Positions 16,398 through 25,929 are shown, numbered from the stretch's first letter. The stretch is DNA of 48,879 nucleotides from Caryophanales bacterium UBA7057 (GCA_002493865.1 DLAC01000054.1:1-48879), one strand, 5' to 3'. Notes: a model not told the origin generated them from the letters alone. A program made the numbers and translations.

Positions 16398-16529
16398 TCT
16401 TTTGTTTCAACTATTAGTTTTGGTATATAACAATGCAATTTGCTGGAATTAAACAAATTTATGATCAAAATGATATTGAGCTTGAATTGATTTTATAGTA
16501 TAGTATTAAGAGTTAAAGGAGTGAGTACC

Positions 16530-18065
16530 ATGTTTGAGGCAAAAATTAATAGTATCGTTCAATCTAAGGAAAAACCAGAAATGGACCAAATGTTTTTGAG
16601 GGATGCAAGAAGAATACAGATTTGTAATGTGATTGAATCTTTAACTGATGAAGAATTCTTATCACTGCAAAAAAGTATTTTAATATCATTTGATGCTGTT
16701 CAAGTATTAAACTATGTTGTCAAAGAAGGAATTAGAACCAAAAAATCTTATAATGATATTTATAATGAGTTAAATGATGCTTATTTAGAATCATCAGAAA
16801 GTAGTTTTTATTTTAAAAATGCATATATAGAGTTGTGTAATTTCCTAGTTACAATTCATGGTGTATTAGATAATCAAGATGAGAATGAGATAAATTTATT
16901 ACAATCGTTTAGTAAGCTTATTGAAGAACCATTTGATTCAGAAAGAAACAGTATCTTACAGGCAATTTTTACGAGAAATGAATTGAAAAGTAGAATCATT
17001 CAAAATACAGAAATAAAAAATGAAAAGATAGTAACGCCACAACAACTACAAAATATCGATTCAGCTAATCAACTGTATGAACAAATTCGTGAAATGCTAT
17101 TAAAACAAGTACAAGATAAAGACGTAAAAGAAAAGTTAAAACAAGCTTCTCCTAGTTTTATTGATGTTGCCCTAGTACAACCAATTAGTGTATTAAAAAA
17201 TCAACTGTCGCTAAAAGAAGAAACGAAAGATCATATTGCCTCTATCCTAGAACGAGGAAAGGAAGAACTTTCTGAAATACATTCTAGATCTTTTAAGGCT
17301 GTAACAAGTCTCAGTACCATGGAAAATATAGTGTTGTATTCACTTTCAGAATGTAAAAATGCTTTAGATCAATTGTTGGAACTATTAACAGCAATACCTG
17401 GAGATGATTTTAAGTGGGAAATCTATTTTTTAAATCAAGTGAAAAAATCTAGTGATCGTAAACAAAAAAGATTTTATTCAGGAAAATCGTTTCATTATCC
17501 ATCTATGAAAGATGAAACACACGGCCGTGAGAAAACATTGAGCGAATTTGCATCAGGCCTTGTTGATCGTTTAAGCCTATACAAAAAACAATGTCAGGAA
17601 AATGTGAATAAAAAAACAGCCTGTTCCATAGATTTAGCGTTTCAAGAAATGATTAGTGAACTTCCCTATAAACATAATCAGATAAAAGTAGATGAGGAAA
17701 ATGTTGATTTATCCGAACAACCATTAGAAGTTGTAATACAGGATATGATATCATTGAAAGAATATTTAGATTTAAAAGAAAGATTTCTTCAGTTTTTTCA
17801 AAGACTATTAAATGGAGAATGCAAGAAGGAAATTGTAGATTATTTTGGTCAAGAGGAAAGTGAAATTGATTCTGATAAGCGAGAATTTATGAGGTCCATC
17901 GCCAAATTCATTTGGAGTAATCCAATGTTAAATTATTTAGAAGACAATGTCGATACAAGTCAATTGGATTTATATAATGAATTACAAGATGCAAGAAGAA
18001 TCCAAGAAGACGAAGTCATTGATGCAATTTTAAATGGACCAGTTTATCAAAAAAAGCAATCATAA
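16530..18065 (+). CDS. Lineage-specific helical protein, paralogue 2
   Basis: This 511-residue soluble protein is intact. The ATG at 16530 (MFEAKINSI) has AAAGGAGTGAG upstream and matches the start of paralogue 1; the in-frame start at 16521 is inside that site. Shared segments are ICNVIESLTDEEFLSLQ, a helical repeat with YxxxxIxxELNDAY, NELKSRI and a C-terminal ELQDARRIQEDEVIDAI. No membrane helix, Cys cluster or catalytic motif is seen. I do not recognise the family. Its own terminator follows. Tandem duplication beside a broken copy suggests a rapidly evolving lineage gene. Confidence 0.75.
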   Translation: MFEAKINSIVQSKEKPEMDQMFLRDARRIQICNVIESLTDEEFLSLQKSILISFDAVQVLNYVVKEGIRTKKSYNDIYNELNDAYLESSESSFYFKNAYIELCNFLVTIHGVLDNQDENEINLLQSFSKLIEEPFDSERNSILQAIFTRNELKSRIIQNTEIKNEKIVTPQQLQNIDSANQLYEQIREMLLKQVQDKDVKEKLKQASPSFIDVALVQPISVLKNQLSLKEETKDHIASILERGKEELSEIHSRSFKAVTSLSTMENIVLYSLSECKNALDQLLELLTAIPGDDFKWEIYFLNQVKKSSDRKQKRFYSGKSFHYPSMKDETHGREKTLSEFASGLVDRLSLYKKQCQENVNKKTACSIDLAFQEMISELPYKHNQIKVDEENVDLSEQPLEVVIQDMISLKEYLDLKERFLQFFQRLLNGECKKEIVDYFGQEESEIDSDKREFMRSIAKFIWSNPMLNYLEDNVDTSQLDLYNELQDARRIQEDEVIDAILNGPVYQKKQS

Positions 18066-18077
18066 CGAATATCTAAA

Positions 18078-18110
18078 TAAAAGTAGTAGAATTTGTCTAC
18101 TGCTTTTTTT
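18078..18110 (+). terminator. Rho-independent terminator
   Basis: AAG-t-AGTAGA pairs with TCTACT-g-CTT around a short loop and is followed by seven Ts. Confidence 0.8.
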
Positions 18111-18191
18111 CTAAAGACATTTCTTGCTTAATCAAGTATTTTGTAGTACCATGAGTATAGATTGATCGAAAGTTTAAAGAAGGAAATGATT

Positions 18192-18863
18192 ATGAAAAAA
18201 TTATTTGAAAAATTAGAAATTGAACCAAAGAATTTGAAGTTGTATCAACTTGCTTTTTCTCATTCTTCGTATGTACATGAAAATCACTTAAAAGCAGACT
18301 ATGAACGATTAGAATTCTTAGGAGATGCTGTCTTAGATTTAGTAATGAGCGATTATTTATATCAAAATTTAAATGCCAAAGAAGGAGATATGACCAAAAC
18401 AAGAGCTAGTTACGTATGTGAGAATGCTTGTTTTACCTATGCATCAGATCTTGGCTTTAGTGACTATATTAAAGTAGGGCACGGTGAAGAATTAGAAGGT
18501 GGTAGATATAAAAAAGTTATTCTAGCGGATATCTTTGAAGCATTCATGGGTGCAATCTATTTAGATCTTGGCTATGAAACCGTAAAAAAGACTATTTTAA
18601 AGGTCATTGTTCCTTATATAGAAGATCCCAAAATCGTATTTTTTAATGATTATAAAAGTTCCTTACAAGAATATATTCAAACAGAACAGGGAACTTTGAA
18701 ATATGATTTAGTAAAAGAAGAAGGACCTGCACATAATAAACAGTTTACAATAGAAGTAAGTGTCGATGGAATTATCTATGGAATAGGAACTGCCCATAGT
18801 AAGAAAGAAGCAGAGCAGGAAGCAGCCAAAAGTGCTTTAGAAAAACTCGCAACTATTGATTAA
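18192..18863 (+). CDS. rnc: Ribonuclease III
   Basis: This 223-residue protein matches full-length bacterial RNase III. The catalytic signature ERLEFLGDAVLDL sits at residues 38-50, with the second acidic patch in ADIFEAFMGAIYLD. A double-stranded RNA-binding domain spans about residues 153-221 (DYKSSLQEYIQ, then GTAHSKKEAEQEAAKSAL). It processes rRNA precursors and structured mRNAs in the cytosol. The ATG at 18192 follows AAGAAGGA with seven bases between. Downstream lie a small unknown gene and an RNase J-like gene, so this is an RNA-processing neighbourhood. The usual smc-ftsY neighbours are absent. Confidence 0.95.
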   Translation: MKKLFEKLEIEPKNLKLYQLAFSHSSYVHENHLKADYERLEFLGDAVLDLVMSDYLYQNLNAKEGDMTKTRASYVCENACFTYASDLGFSDYIKVGHGEELEGGRYKKVILADIFEAFMGAIYLDLGYETVKKTILKVIVPYIEDPKIVFFNDYKSSLQEYIQTEQGTLKYDLVKEEGPAHNKQFTIEVSVDGIIYGIGTAHSKKEAEQEAAKSALEKLATID

Positions 18864-18910
18864 TTTCGATTTATGATATATAATGAAAAAGCGATTCGAA
18901 GTGGCCTTGT

Positions 18911-19384
18911 ATGGATAATCACAATGATTGGTTTTTGAGTTTAAAATTAGAAGTTTTATCTTTAGTATCTTTATTACAGATGTTAAAAGAAGATATGATT
19001 ATTATGTTAACAATGAGTGAATGGGTTGTAGAAGATGTATCTGTAGGTGGAAGTTTTAAAAAGTTACAACAGATACTAACAAAAAGCCATCAGGATTTAG
19101 AATATTTTGTAAGAGAGATAAAAAGGATAGAACAAGGCAGTTTTTTTAGCGTTGTTGATTTAAAAGATGAGTTTGATTATATTCATGATAGTATTTATTT
19201 AGAATTGGATTATATGAATCACATTGCAGATTATTTACTTCAGTCTAATCAAATAGGAATATCTAAAAGACATACAAAAGTAAAATATTTGAATGAAGAG
19301 GGAAGATATTTAGAACAGATAGAAAGTAATCAGCAACAATTAAAACACTTAAGAAAAGAAAGGAGAGAAAATTATTTTGAGTAA
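18911..19384 (+). CDS. Unknown helical protein between rnc and the RNase J-like gene
   Basis: This 157-residue protein has a hydrophobic-rich but amphipathic N-terminal helix (LKLEVLSLVSLLQMLKEDM) and a long charged helix at the C-terminus (YLEQIESNQQQLKHLRKERR) that is likely coiled coil. It has no Cys or catalytic motif. Its last eight bases overlap the TTG start of the RNase J-like gene, which implies translational coupling and perhaps a shared function. Its ribosome site is weak, with GAAGTGG upstream. No family is recognised. Confidence 0.65.
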   Translation: MDNHNDWFLSLKLEVLSLVSLLQMLKEDMIIMLTMSEWVVEDVSVGGSFKKLQQILTKSHQDLEYFVREIKRIEQGSFFSVVDLKDEFDYIHDSIYLELDYMNHIADYLLQSNQIGISKRHTKVKYLNEEGRYLEQIESNQQQLKHLRKERRENYFE

Positions 19385-21032
19385 AATAAAAATATTTAGT
19401 TTAGGGGGCCTCAATGAAAATGGAAAGAATATGTATATTGTCAATGTGGACGAGCATATTTTTGTTTTTGATTCAGGCTTAAAATATGATAATAGTAATA
19501 TGTTAGGAGTTGATTATATTGTACCTAACATTGATTATTTAAAAGAAAACCAGAAAAAAATAGAGGGGATTTTTATTACCCACGGACATGAAAGTAATAT
19601 GGGAGGAATCAGTGATGTATTACTGACACTTCCGAATGTCCCTGTATATGCCACAAAGTATACGATGGAAATTATTAAAAGGGATTTGTTGGATGCAGGA
19701 ATTGAAAAGGCAAACTTAAAAGAAATTAGACCACATTCTAAACTAGAGTTTGGGCATGACTTATCTATTTTTCCAATTAGTGTAACACACTCAATCCCAG
19801 ATGCAGTATGTTATGTATTATATACAAAGGATGGAGCCATTTGTTATACGGGTGACTTTGTCTTTGATTCTACGATGATGGGGCACTATAAAACGGATAT
19901 TGGAAAACTGGCCTATGTTGGAAAACAAGGAGTTTTATGTTTATTATCAGAATCATTCTATGCGGAAAAAGGGGGACATACTTCTCCAAATAACAGAATT
20001 AGTGGATTTATTCGTGAAGTATTTAATCATAATGAGAATCGAATTATCGCAACGATTCTTCCATCTCATATTTATCGTGTTCAAGAAATCTTTAATGAAG
20101 TCATGAAGACCAAAAGAAAAATCGTCGTGATGGGAAAAAGACTTCAAGATTTAATTCATAAATCTATTGAAATGAAGTATTTAACAATTGATTTAGATCG
20201 TATTGGTGACTTATCCAATTTAAATGATAAAGGGGTAGTTGTTCTAATTTCAGATGAGAAAGAAAAACCTTTCGCAAACTTAGAAAGGGTAATTAAAGGG
20301 TTCGACAAGTACATTAAATTAAGAGAAACAGATACTATTTTTATTACAGAACCTAGTTATGAAGGAATTGAAAAACGCCTAGCGATTGTTATGGACGATA
20401 TCGCAAGAGCCAATATTAACGTAGTATGTCTTTCTAGTAAAAAGCATTTATTACATCATGCCTCTAGAGAAGATTTAATGTTAATGATTAATTTGATGAA
20501 TCCAAAATACTATTTCCCAGTAAAGGGAGAATATCGCCATCAATATATGAATGCAACGATTGCTGAAGAATTAGGAATTCCAAAAGAGAATATCCTGCTA
20601 AAACAAAATGGGGATGTTGTCGAATTTGAAAATGGAGTTCTAGTGGATAACAAAGAACAAATTCCTGTAGGAGAAATCTTAATTGATGGAAAAAATAGTG
20701 GGGATATTGGAGAACTCGTTTTAAAAGATCGAGAGATGCTAGGAGAAAATGGAATCGTAATTATCAGTGCAACACTGGATCGAGGTACAAAAAAAGTCTT
20801 AGCAGGGCCAGAGATTGTAACCAAAGGATTCATTTATGTAAAAGAACACCTCGATGTTGTGGAAGAAGCAAAGAACCGTTCTTTAGAAATTATAGAACAT
20901 AACATCAACTTTGAACAACACCGTGTAGATTACACTAAAATCAAAAATGAGGTCCGTGAAACTTTAGGAAAGTATTTCTATAAAGAAACGGAATGTAGAC
21001 CAATGATTATCACTGTCATTCAAGAAGTATAA
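19377..21032 (+). CDS. RNase J family protein (J2-like, degenerate active site)
   Basis: This 551-residue protein has metallo-beta-lactamase, beta-CASP and C-terminal domains in the RNase J order. It opens KIKIFSLGGLNENGKNMY and later has YTGDFVFDS (D160), VTHSIPDA (H138) and HHASREDLMLMINLMNPKYY. The metal motif HxHxDH reads H69-G-H71-E-S73-N74, and the PVHGEYR His reads K383 (PVKGEYR). Three metal or catalytic positions of active RNase J are thus lost, so this is probably the non-catalytic partner of a second RNase J elsewhere. Start is TTG after GGAGAG, overlapping the previous gene. Confidence 0.85.
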   Translation: MSKIKIFSLGGLNENGKNMYIVNVDEHIFVFDSGLKYDNSNMLGVDYIVPNIDYLKENQKKIEGIFITHGHESNMGGISDVLLTLPNVPVYATKYTMEIIKRDLLDAGIEKANLKEIRPHSKLEFGHDLSIFPISVTHSIPDAVCYVLYTKDGAICYTGDFVFDSTMMGHYKTDIGKLAYVGKQGVLCLLSESFYAEKGGHTSPNNRISGFIREVFNHNENRIIATILPSHIYRVQEIFNEVMKTKRKIVVMGKRLQDLIHKSIEMKYLTIDLDRIGDLSNLNDKGVVVLISDEKEKPFANLERVIKGFDKYIKLRETDTIFITEPSYEGIEKRLAIVMDDIARANINVVCLSSKKHLLHHASREDLMLMINLMNPKYYFPVKGEYRHQYMNATIAEELGIPKENILLKQNGDVVEFENGVLVDNKEQIPVGEILIDGKNSGDIGELVLKDREMLGENGIVIISATLDRGTKKVLAGPEIVTKGFIYVKEHLDVVEEAKNRSLEIIEHNINFEQHRVDYTKIKNEVRETLGKYFYKETECRPMIITVIQEV

Positions 21033-21047
21033 AGCCAGGTGAACAAG

Positions 21048-22595
21048 ATGGAAAAAAAACAAACGATAGAAGAGCAAAAAATAGAAGAAGATTTGATTGA
21101 TATAACTACCAAAATTCATTACAAGGGAGAATGTTACCTTTTCATCCAATATGGGGATATGAAAATGGTTTTAAAACAGGTAATGGAAGATGGAAAAGTA
21201 AATTTTCAAGTACCACCTGCAGGAGTTAGGGAAGAACTACTAAAATTAATCGAACCAGTAGTGATTCATAAAGCAAAAGAAAAAGAAAATCGTAAAGTAG
21301 AAGAATCATCTAAAAAAGAAACAAAACAAAAATCAAGAGTCATAGTACCTCTCTTGTTAGCAACCGAGATTTTGATATCTCTTCATAAAGTGAATCCATA
21401 TGATTACTATGATTATTATGATGGAAATAAATATTATTATGTTGGAATAGATTACGACGAGTTGTTGGATCGATTACCAGAAAATGATGCAAGTATTCAA
21501 GAAGTACTTTCATCCATTAATTTTTTAGATAATAAATATTATGGAAGCTTTTCTGATTTAGATAAAGAAGCATTTCGAAATCGAGCAGAGAGATTTTTCT
21601 GTTGTTTGACAGAAGAAGAACAAGAAGTTTTTAAATATCAATTAAGTCACATCACAATTCAAAAAGGAAGGCATTCCAGTTATGTTGGTGTTACTGGAAC
21701 GAATCCTGTTTTGTATGTAGAGGATAAAATTTGTGAGGGTGATTGTAGCTTAGAATATGCCTTTTGTAAGTTAATGCAAAACTGTTATATAGATGATAAA
21801 AAGAATTATTATGTTTTTAATAATCAACAGTTTTTGAAAAAAACAAGAGTCGAATTAGGAGACTGTTTTCCTTTTTATAATAATACATTATTTTTATACT
21901 ATAACTATCCAGAGTATCAAAAAGAGTTATCTAGAAAACTAGAAGATGAGGGAGCACTTTATTATCAATTGATGTTACAAGTATTAGATTCTAATAGGAA
22001 CTATTTGCCATTTAACTATCAGATGGAAGATGTAATAAAAGCATATCAAAAAATTTCTCCAAGTAGGAAAAAAGTCATTGACTTGTTTGGGCGAATAGGG
22101 GTCATTCAATCGTTTGAAATTATTCCATCTTTTGAAAATGATGGTAGATTTTATGATTATGAAGTGAGAGACGGTGTGATTGCATTATCCAGTGAATATT
22201 TTATAGAAAGAGAAAAGCAAGTGGCAATTAAGTACTCTCAATTAACGGCTATAGAAGAAAATAGGAAAGAAGTGGGAGAACAACTGATTTCAGAATTTGT
22301 CGATCGTTATGTCCAATTTTTATCACAGTTAAAACAAATTGATCAGTTATATCCAATTCAAATTTGCGAGATATGGGATTTTGAATCTCCTTATAAAAGA
22401 GAAGTTCTACCTTATGTCTATCATTTAGAAAAAGAATATGGTATGATTCCAGAAAGTATGACAGAAGAAGAATTCCAAAAATCTTTTTTTGACAAAGTAA
22501 ATGAAAAATTGTATGGTGAATCTCCGGAAAATGAAGTAAAACCGAAGGAAAAAGAAAAAAATTATATATTTCATTATCCACTGTCAACCCGATAG
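21048..22595 (+). CDS. Large protein of unknown function, possibly membrane-anchored
   Basis: In this 515-residue protein, residues 1-95 are a charged N-terminal domain (YKGECYLFIQYGDMKMVLK) ending in a Lys/Glu-rich linker. A hydrophobic stretch follows (VIVPLLLATEILISL, about 96-112), then a tyrosine-rich segment (NPYDYYDYYDGNKYYYVG) and a large mixed domain. The tail is charged. If the hydrophobic stretch spans the membrane, the large domain is probably outside. ATG at 21048 follows CAGGTGA and lies 15 bases after the RNase J-like gene, so they may be cotranscribed. No family or catalytic motif is recognised. Confidence 0.7.
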   Translation: MEKKQTIEEQKIEEDLIDITTKIHYKGECYLFIQYGDMKMVLKQVMEDGKVNFQVPPAGVREELLKLIEPVVIHKAKEKENRKVEESSKKETKQKSRVIVPLLLATEILISLHKVNPYDYYDYYDGNKYYYVGIDYDELLDRLPENDASIQEVLSSINFLDNKYYGSFSDLDKEAFRNRAERFFCCLTEEEQEVFKYQLSHITIQKGRHSSYVGVTGTNPVLYVEDKICEGDCSLEYAFCKLMQNCYIDDKKNYYVFNNQQFLKKTRVELGDCFPFYNNTLFLYYNYPEYQKELSRKLEDEGALYYQLMLQVLDSNRNYLPFNYQMEDVIKAYQKISPSRKKVIDLFGRIGVIQSFEIIPSFENDGRFYDYEVRDGVIALSSEYFIEREKQVAIKYSQLTAIEENRKEVGEQLISEFVDRYVQFLSQLKQIDQLYPIQICEIWDFESPYKREVLPYVYHLEKEYGMIPESMTEEEFQKSFFDKVNEKLYGESPENEVKPKEKEKNYIFHYPLSTR

Positions 22596-22678
22596 AAAAA
22601 TATACAAATTAAAAGAGTTCGACATAGTTTTTCTTAAAAATATATATAATTATGATATAGTAAAGATAGGAGAGAATC

Positions 22679-24304
22679 ATGAAAAAGAAAAGAATAATTA
22701 TTCTTCTCAGTGTCCTACTTGTTGTAGCCCTTTGTGTTGGAGGCTTTTTTCTAGTACGTAAATTTCAAGAAGAAGAAAAAAAGAAGAAAGAACTAGAAAT
22801 GGTTTCTAAGATTAGAAAATCATTTTCCGAAGGAATCAAGACGAAAGAAAGAAAAAAGATCTATCAGAAGAAAAAAGATGAATACCAAGAAGCAGGTTTC
22901 GTTGAAAAAGAAACTTTTTTGCCACTAGAAAAAACGGAAATTAACTCATCAAGCGATATCTATTTTAAAATCAAAGATTTAGATTATTATATCGATTATG
23001 AAAATTTAGAAAAAGTATCTCATACAGAAGACAATTCCTTGGATCATTTAATTCCAACGAAAAGATTGGTGACTGAAAAAACAGAATTATATAAAAATAA
23101 TCAGCTTGTCATTTCTCTTCCTAGTTCTTTTACATTTGATGTATTCTTAATTGAGGATGGAAATCATTATATTTCCTTTTTAGGAGAAATTTATTCGGTA
23201 AAAGATCATTTCCAATTAGAAGAAAAAGAAACAGAACCATTATTACAAAAATTAAGCGTTTTTCAGTTTTCAGAAGATATTTCTCAAGAGAAGATGGAAG
23301 AAGTTTTATCTCTTTGGAAAGAAAAGGAATATACTACTTTAACAAAACAAGAGTTTATCTATTGGACAGAAGGAAAAGGAGACTTTAGGGAAAAAAGTAT
23401 TTTCTTAGTTGGAAGTGCTGCACAAAAAGAAAAATGGAATGAAGTTCTTTCAAAATATGGATTTTTTATAGAAAGTGATTTAGAGCCATTTTATTTTCAT
23501 GAAGGTGATCAACAATTAACTAAAGGTGCTAGTACACATTATCATTATCTAGTTTCTAATAGTACCACCAAGGAAAGAATTGTGGATATGTTATCAGGAA
23601 TTCCAAAACCAACGCCAACTCCCGCTCCCCGTACATCTTCTGGTGGTTCCGTTGCCGTTTTAAATTATCATTTCTTTTATGATGCAGCAACTGAAGGATG
23701 TAATGAAAGTATTTGTATATCGACAGAAAATTTTAGAAAGCAATTAGATTATTTGAAAAATAATGGATATAAAACATTAACTATGCAGGAATTTTATGAT
23801 TGGAAAATGGGAAATATCACAATTCCTGAAAAATCGGTATTACTCACAATCGATGATGGAGCGATGGGAACTGATACGCATTTACCTGCCATTTTATCAG
23901 AGTATCAAATGCACGCCAGTCTATTTTTGATTACTGGTTGGTGGGATATTTCCAAATATCAAAAGACACCATATTTAGAAATCTATTCTCATGGGGATGA
24001 ACTTCATCATAATGATTATTGTAGAGACTCCAATTGTGGATTTAAGCCACTATTATTATCAAAGGAGGAAATTGTTGCTGATTTGAACTTATCTCTTAGT
24101 AAAGGAGTAGGAAAACTTGCTTTTTGTTATCCATTTTATAAAACAAGCCAAACATTAGAATCGGCGCTAAGAGAAGTAGGAATTCCTCTTGCGTTTGCAG
24201 GTGGAAATAGAAAGGCAACAAGGAATGTTTCTAATTATTACATCCCAAGATATGTCGTTTATAAGGGAACGAGTCTGTCCCAATTTATTAACATGATATC
24301 ATAA
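22679..24304 (+). CDS. Membrane-anchored polysaccharide deacetylase
   Basis: This 541-residue protein has an N-terminal membrane helix (about residues 5-26), a charged coiled stretch, and an unknown extracellular domain (about 60-305). A Pro/Thr linker (PKPTPTPAPRTSSGG) leads to a C-terminal NodB-type domain. The deacetylase motifs are LTIDDGAMG (DD), YSHGDELHH (metal His residues) and CYPFY. Family members remove acetyl groups from peptidoglycan or other surface glycans. It has its own promoter-like region (TATATAAT before 22660) and ribosome site AGGAGAG. A hairpin terminator follows. Confidence 0.85.
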   Translation: MKKKRIIILLSVLLVVALCVGGFFLVRKFQEEEKKKKELEMVSKIRKSFSEGIKTKERKKIYQKKKDEYQEAGFVEKETFLPLEKTEINSSSDIYFKIKDLDYYIDYENLEKVSHTEDNSLDHLIPTKRLVTEKTELYKNNQLVISLPSSFTFDVFLIEDGNHYISFLGEIYSVKDHFQLEEKETEPLLQKLSVFQFSEDISQEKMEEVLSLWKEKEYTTLTKQEFIYWTEGKGDFREKSIFLVGSAAQKEKWNEVLSKYGFFIESDLEPFYFHEGDQQLTKGASTHYHYLVSNSTTKERIVDMLSGIPKPTPTPAPRTSSGGSVAVLNYHFFYDAATEGCNESICISTENFRKQLDYLKNNGYKTLTMQEFYDWKMGNITIPEKSVLLTIDDGAMGTDTHLPAILSEYQMHASLFLITGWWDISKYQKTPYLEIYSHGDELHHNDYCRDSNCGFKPLLLSKEEIVADLNLSLSKGVGKLAFCYPFYKTSQTLESALREVGIPLAFAGGNRKATRNVSNYYIPRYVVYKGTSLSQFINMIS

Positions 24305-24320
24305 ATATGTAAGAACTAGA

Positions 24321-24362
24321 AAAGCATTGAAAATCAACCATTGTTGAAATTAGATGCTTTTT
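24321..24362 (+). terminator. Rho-independent terminator
   Basis: Outer arms AAAGCAT and ATGCTTT enclose an inner TCAAC/GTTGA stem; Ts follow. Confidence 0.65.
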
Positions 24363-24424
24363 AAATTTTAAGAGGACTTTTACTGAAAACTATGATATGA
24401 TAAAACTAAGAGAGGGGTCTTTCG

Positions 24425-25357
24425 ATGAAAAAAACAAAGTATTTAAAATATTTAGTATTATTGCTTGTATTTAGTTTTCTATTTGTTGGATGTGGGAAAA
24501 AGAAAGAAGAAGCGAAACCTGAACCAATTCCGGATAACACACCACTTTTATTGGAAGTGACAAAAGAAGGAACAGAAAATAAACTATATCTTTTTGGCTC
24601 TATTCATGCCGCTGATGAGTCCATGTATCCACTTCCTGATTATGTAATGGATGCCTACAAAAAAAGTAAGGCAATTGCAGTAGAATTTGATTTAATTGAG
24701 TATACAAAAGACTTATCAAGTCAAATGGCACTGCTTTCTCAGTTTGTTCTTCCAAATGGTGAAAAAGTAAGTGATTATATTGACCAAGAAAGATATAATC
24801 AAGGTGTAGAAATTTTAAAAAATGCCGGCCTTTATAGCCCAGTATTTGATGTTTATAATCCAATGTTTTGGTTTTCACTGATGGAAAATGCAGCGGTACT
24901 AGATGCAGACTTGGATGAAAAATATGGAATTGATAACTATTTTTTAGAGCAGGCAAAAGAAGATGAAAAAGAAATCATCGAATTAGAATCTGCAGAATAT
25001 CAATATAATCTATTATCGGGATTTGATTATGATGCACAGGTATATTTGTTGACGCATAGTATCGATGAATATGACGAAGCAAAAGAAGCATTATTAGAAC
25101 TATATAAATCCTATAAAAAGGGTAATGAAAAAGAATTAGAAAAATTACTATTAGAAGAATCAGTAGATGAATATACAAAAGAATATAATGATAAGTTAAT
25201 TACTATTAGAAATCAAAATATGGCAAAATCTCTAGAAGAATCCTTGATAGAAGGAAAAGATGTCTTCTGTACAGTAGGTCTCGCTCATATCATAGGAGAA
25301 GGTGGAATCGCCGATTTATTAGAACAACAAGGTTATACGATTCAAGCAATAAAATAA
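24425..25357 (+). CDS. TraB/GumN family lipoprotein
   Basis: This 310-residue protein has a lipoprotein signal (LVLLLVFSFLFVGC, Cys at residue 23) followed by an acidic linker. The TraB/GumN domain starts LLLEVTKEG..KLYLFGSIH with the family GxxH motif (H61). It continues with AVEFDL and ends with VFCTVGLAHIIGEGGIADLLEQQGY, the second GxxH-type motif. The family is thought to be metal-dependent proteases (Tiki-like), here tethered outside the membrane. It is transcribed alone, between two terminators. The motifs are complete. Confidence 0.85.
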   Translation: MKKTKYLKYLVLLLVFSFLFVGCGKKKEEAKPEPIPDNTPLLLEVTKEGTENKLYLFGSIHAADESMYPLPDYVMDAYKKSKAIAVEFDLIEYTKDLSSQMALLSQFVLPNGEKVSDYIDQERYNQGVEILKNAGLYSPVFDVYNPMFWFSLMENAAVLDADLDEKYGIDNYFLEQAKEDEKEIIELESAEYQYNLLSGFDYDAQVYLLTHSIDEYDEAKEALLELYKSYKKGNEKELEKLLLEESVDEYTKEYNDKLITIRNQNMAKSLEESLIEGKDVFCTVGLAHIIGEGGIADLLEQQGYTIQAIK

Positions 25358-25375
25358 ATTTATTATTTGTAAGAG

Positions 25376-25398
25376 TCACTAGAAATAGTGATTTTTTT
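25376..25398 (+). terminator. Rho-independent terminator
   Basis: Perfect TCACTA/TAGTGA stem with a GAAA tetraloop and seven Ts. Confidence 0.9.
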
Positions 25399-25427
25399 AA
25401 ATTAGATTTTGAATCATTCCTAAATGA

Positions 25428-25457
25428 TTGTTAGAACGGGGGGATACATGCTATAAT
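25428..25457 (+). promoter_or_regulatory. Promoter of rbfA
   Basis: TTGTTA (25428-25433), 18 bases, TATAAT (25452-25457), about 35 bases before the rbfA start. Confidence 0.6.
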
Positions 25458-25492
25458 ATAAATATAAAAAAAGAAAGGTGGTACAGTTTTAT

Positions 25493-25843
25493 ATGAACGT
25501 TAAAATAGAAAGACTCAATAGTCAATTTGAAAAAGAAATTAGTTTGATTTTACAAACGGAGATTAAGGATGAAGATATTAAGTTTGTAACAATTACAGGA
25601 TGTGAAATTACTTCAGATCTGAGTTTTTGCAAAGTATATTTTACAGTTTTAGATGACACGAAAAAAGAAAGTACCTGTGAGGCTCTCAATGGAGCAGCAT
25701 CTTTTATCCGAGGACAATTAAGCCAAAGAATAGAAATTCGCCATACACCAGAATTAAAATTTATTTATGATGATTCGATTTCCTATGGAAACCATATTGA
25801 GAAATTAATCGAACAAGTACACGAAAAGGAAGAGACAGAATAG
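25493..25843 (+). CDS. rbfA: Ribosome-binding factor A
   Basis: This 116-residue protein has the RbfA KH-like fold: RLNSQFEKEISLILQTEIKD, VTITGCEITSDLSFCKVYFTVL, then FIRGQLSQRIEIRHTPELKF and a final YGNHIEKLIEQ helix. It binds the 30S subunit and helps 16S rRNA maturation. ATG at 25493 is preferred; the GTG at 25478 is within the AAAGGTGG ribosome site. Unlike the common nusA-infB-rbfA order it stands alone behind its own promoter. Confidence 0.93.
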   Translation: MNVKIERLNSQFEKEISLILQTEIKDEDIKFVTITGCEITSDLSFCKVYFTVLDDTKKESTCEALNGAASFIRGQLSQRIEIRHTPELKFIYDDSISYGNHIEKLIEQVHEKEETE

Positions 25844-25929
25844 TTTCTTTTTTTGTCTAAAGATGTAAATATAAATATGCAAAGAGATTGCAATAAAAAA
25901 TTCTATGATATGATGATTTTGGTGATACT

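Noticed and set aside
20540..20833. 97-codon reverse frame inside the RNase J-like gene
   Set aside because: It is low-complexity Ser/Pro/Phe-rich antisense of a conserved coding region.
22249..22587. 112-codon reverse frame inside the 21048-22595 gene
   Set aside because: It is a shadow frame whose composition (Phe, Leu, His rich) reflects the antisense of an acidic coding sequence.
24600..24956. 118-codon reverse frame inside the TraB/GumN gene
   Set aside because: It is a shadow of a gene with strong family motifs, and its start has no ribosome site.
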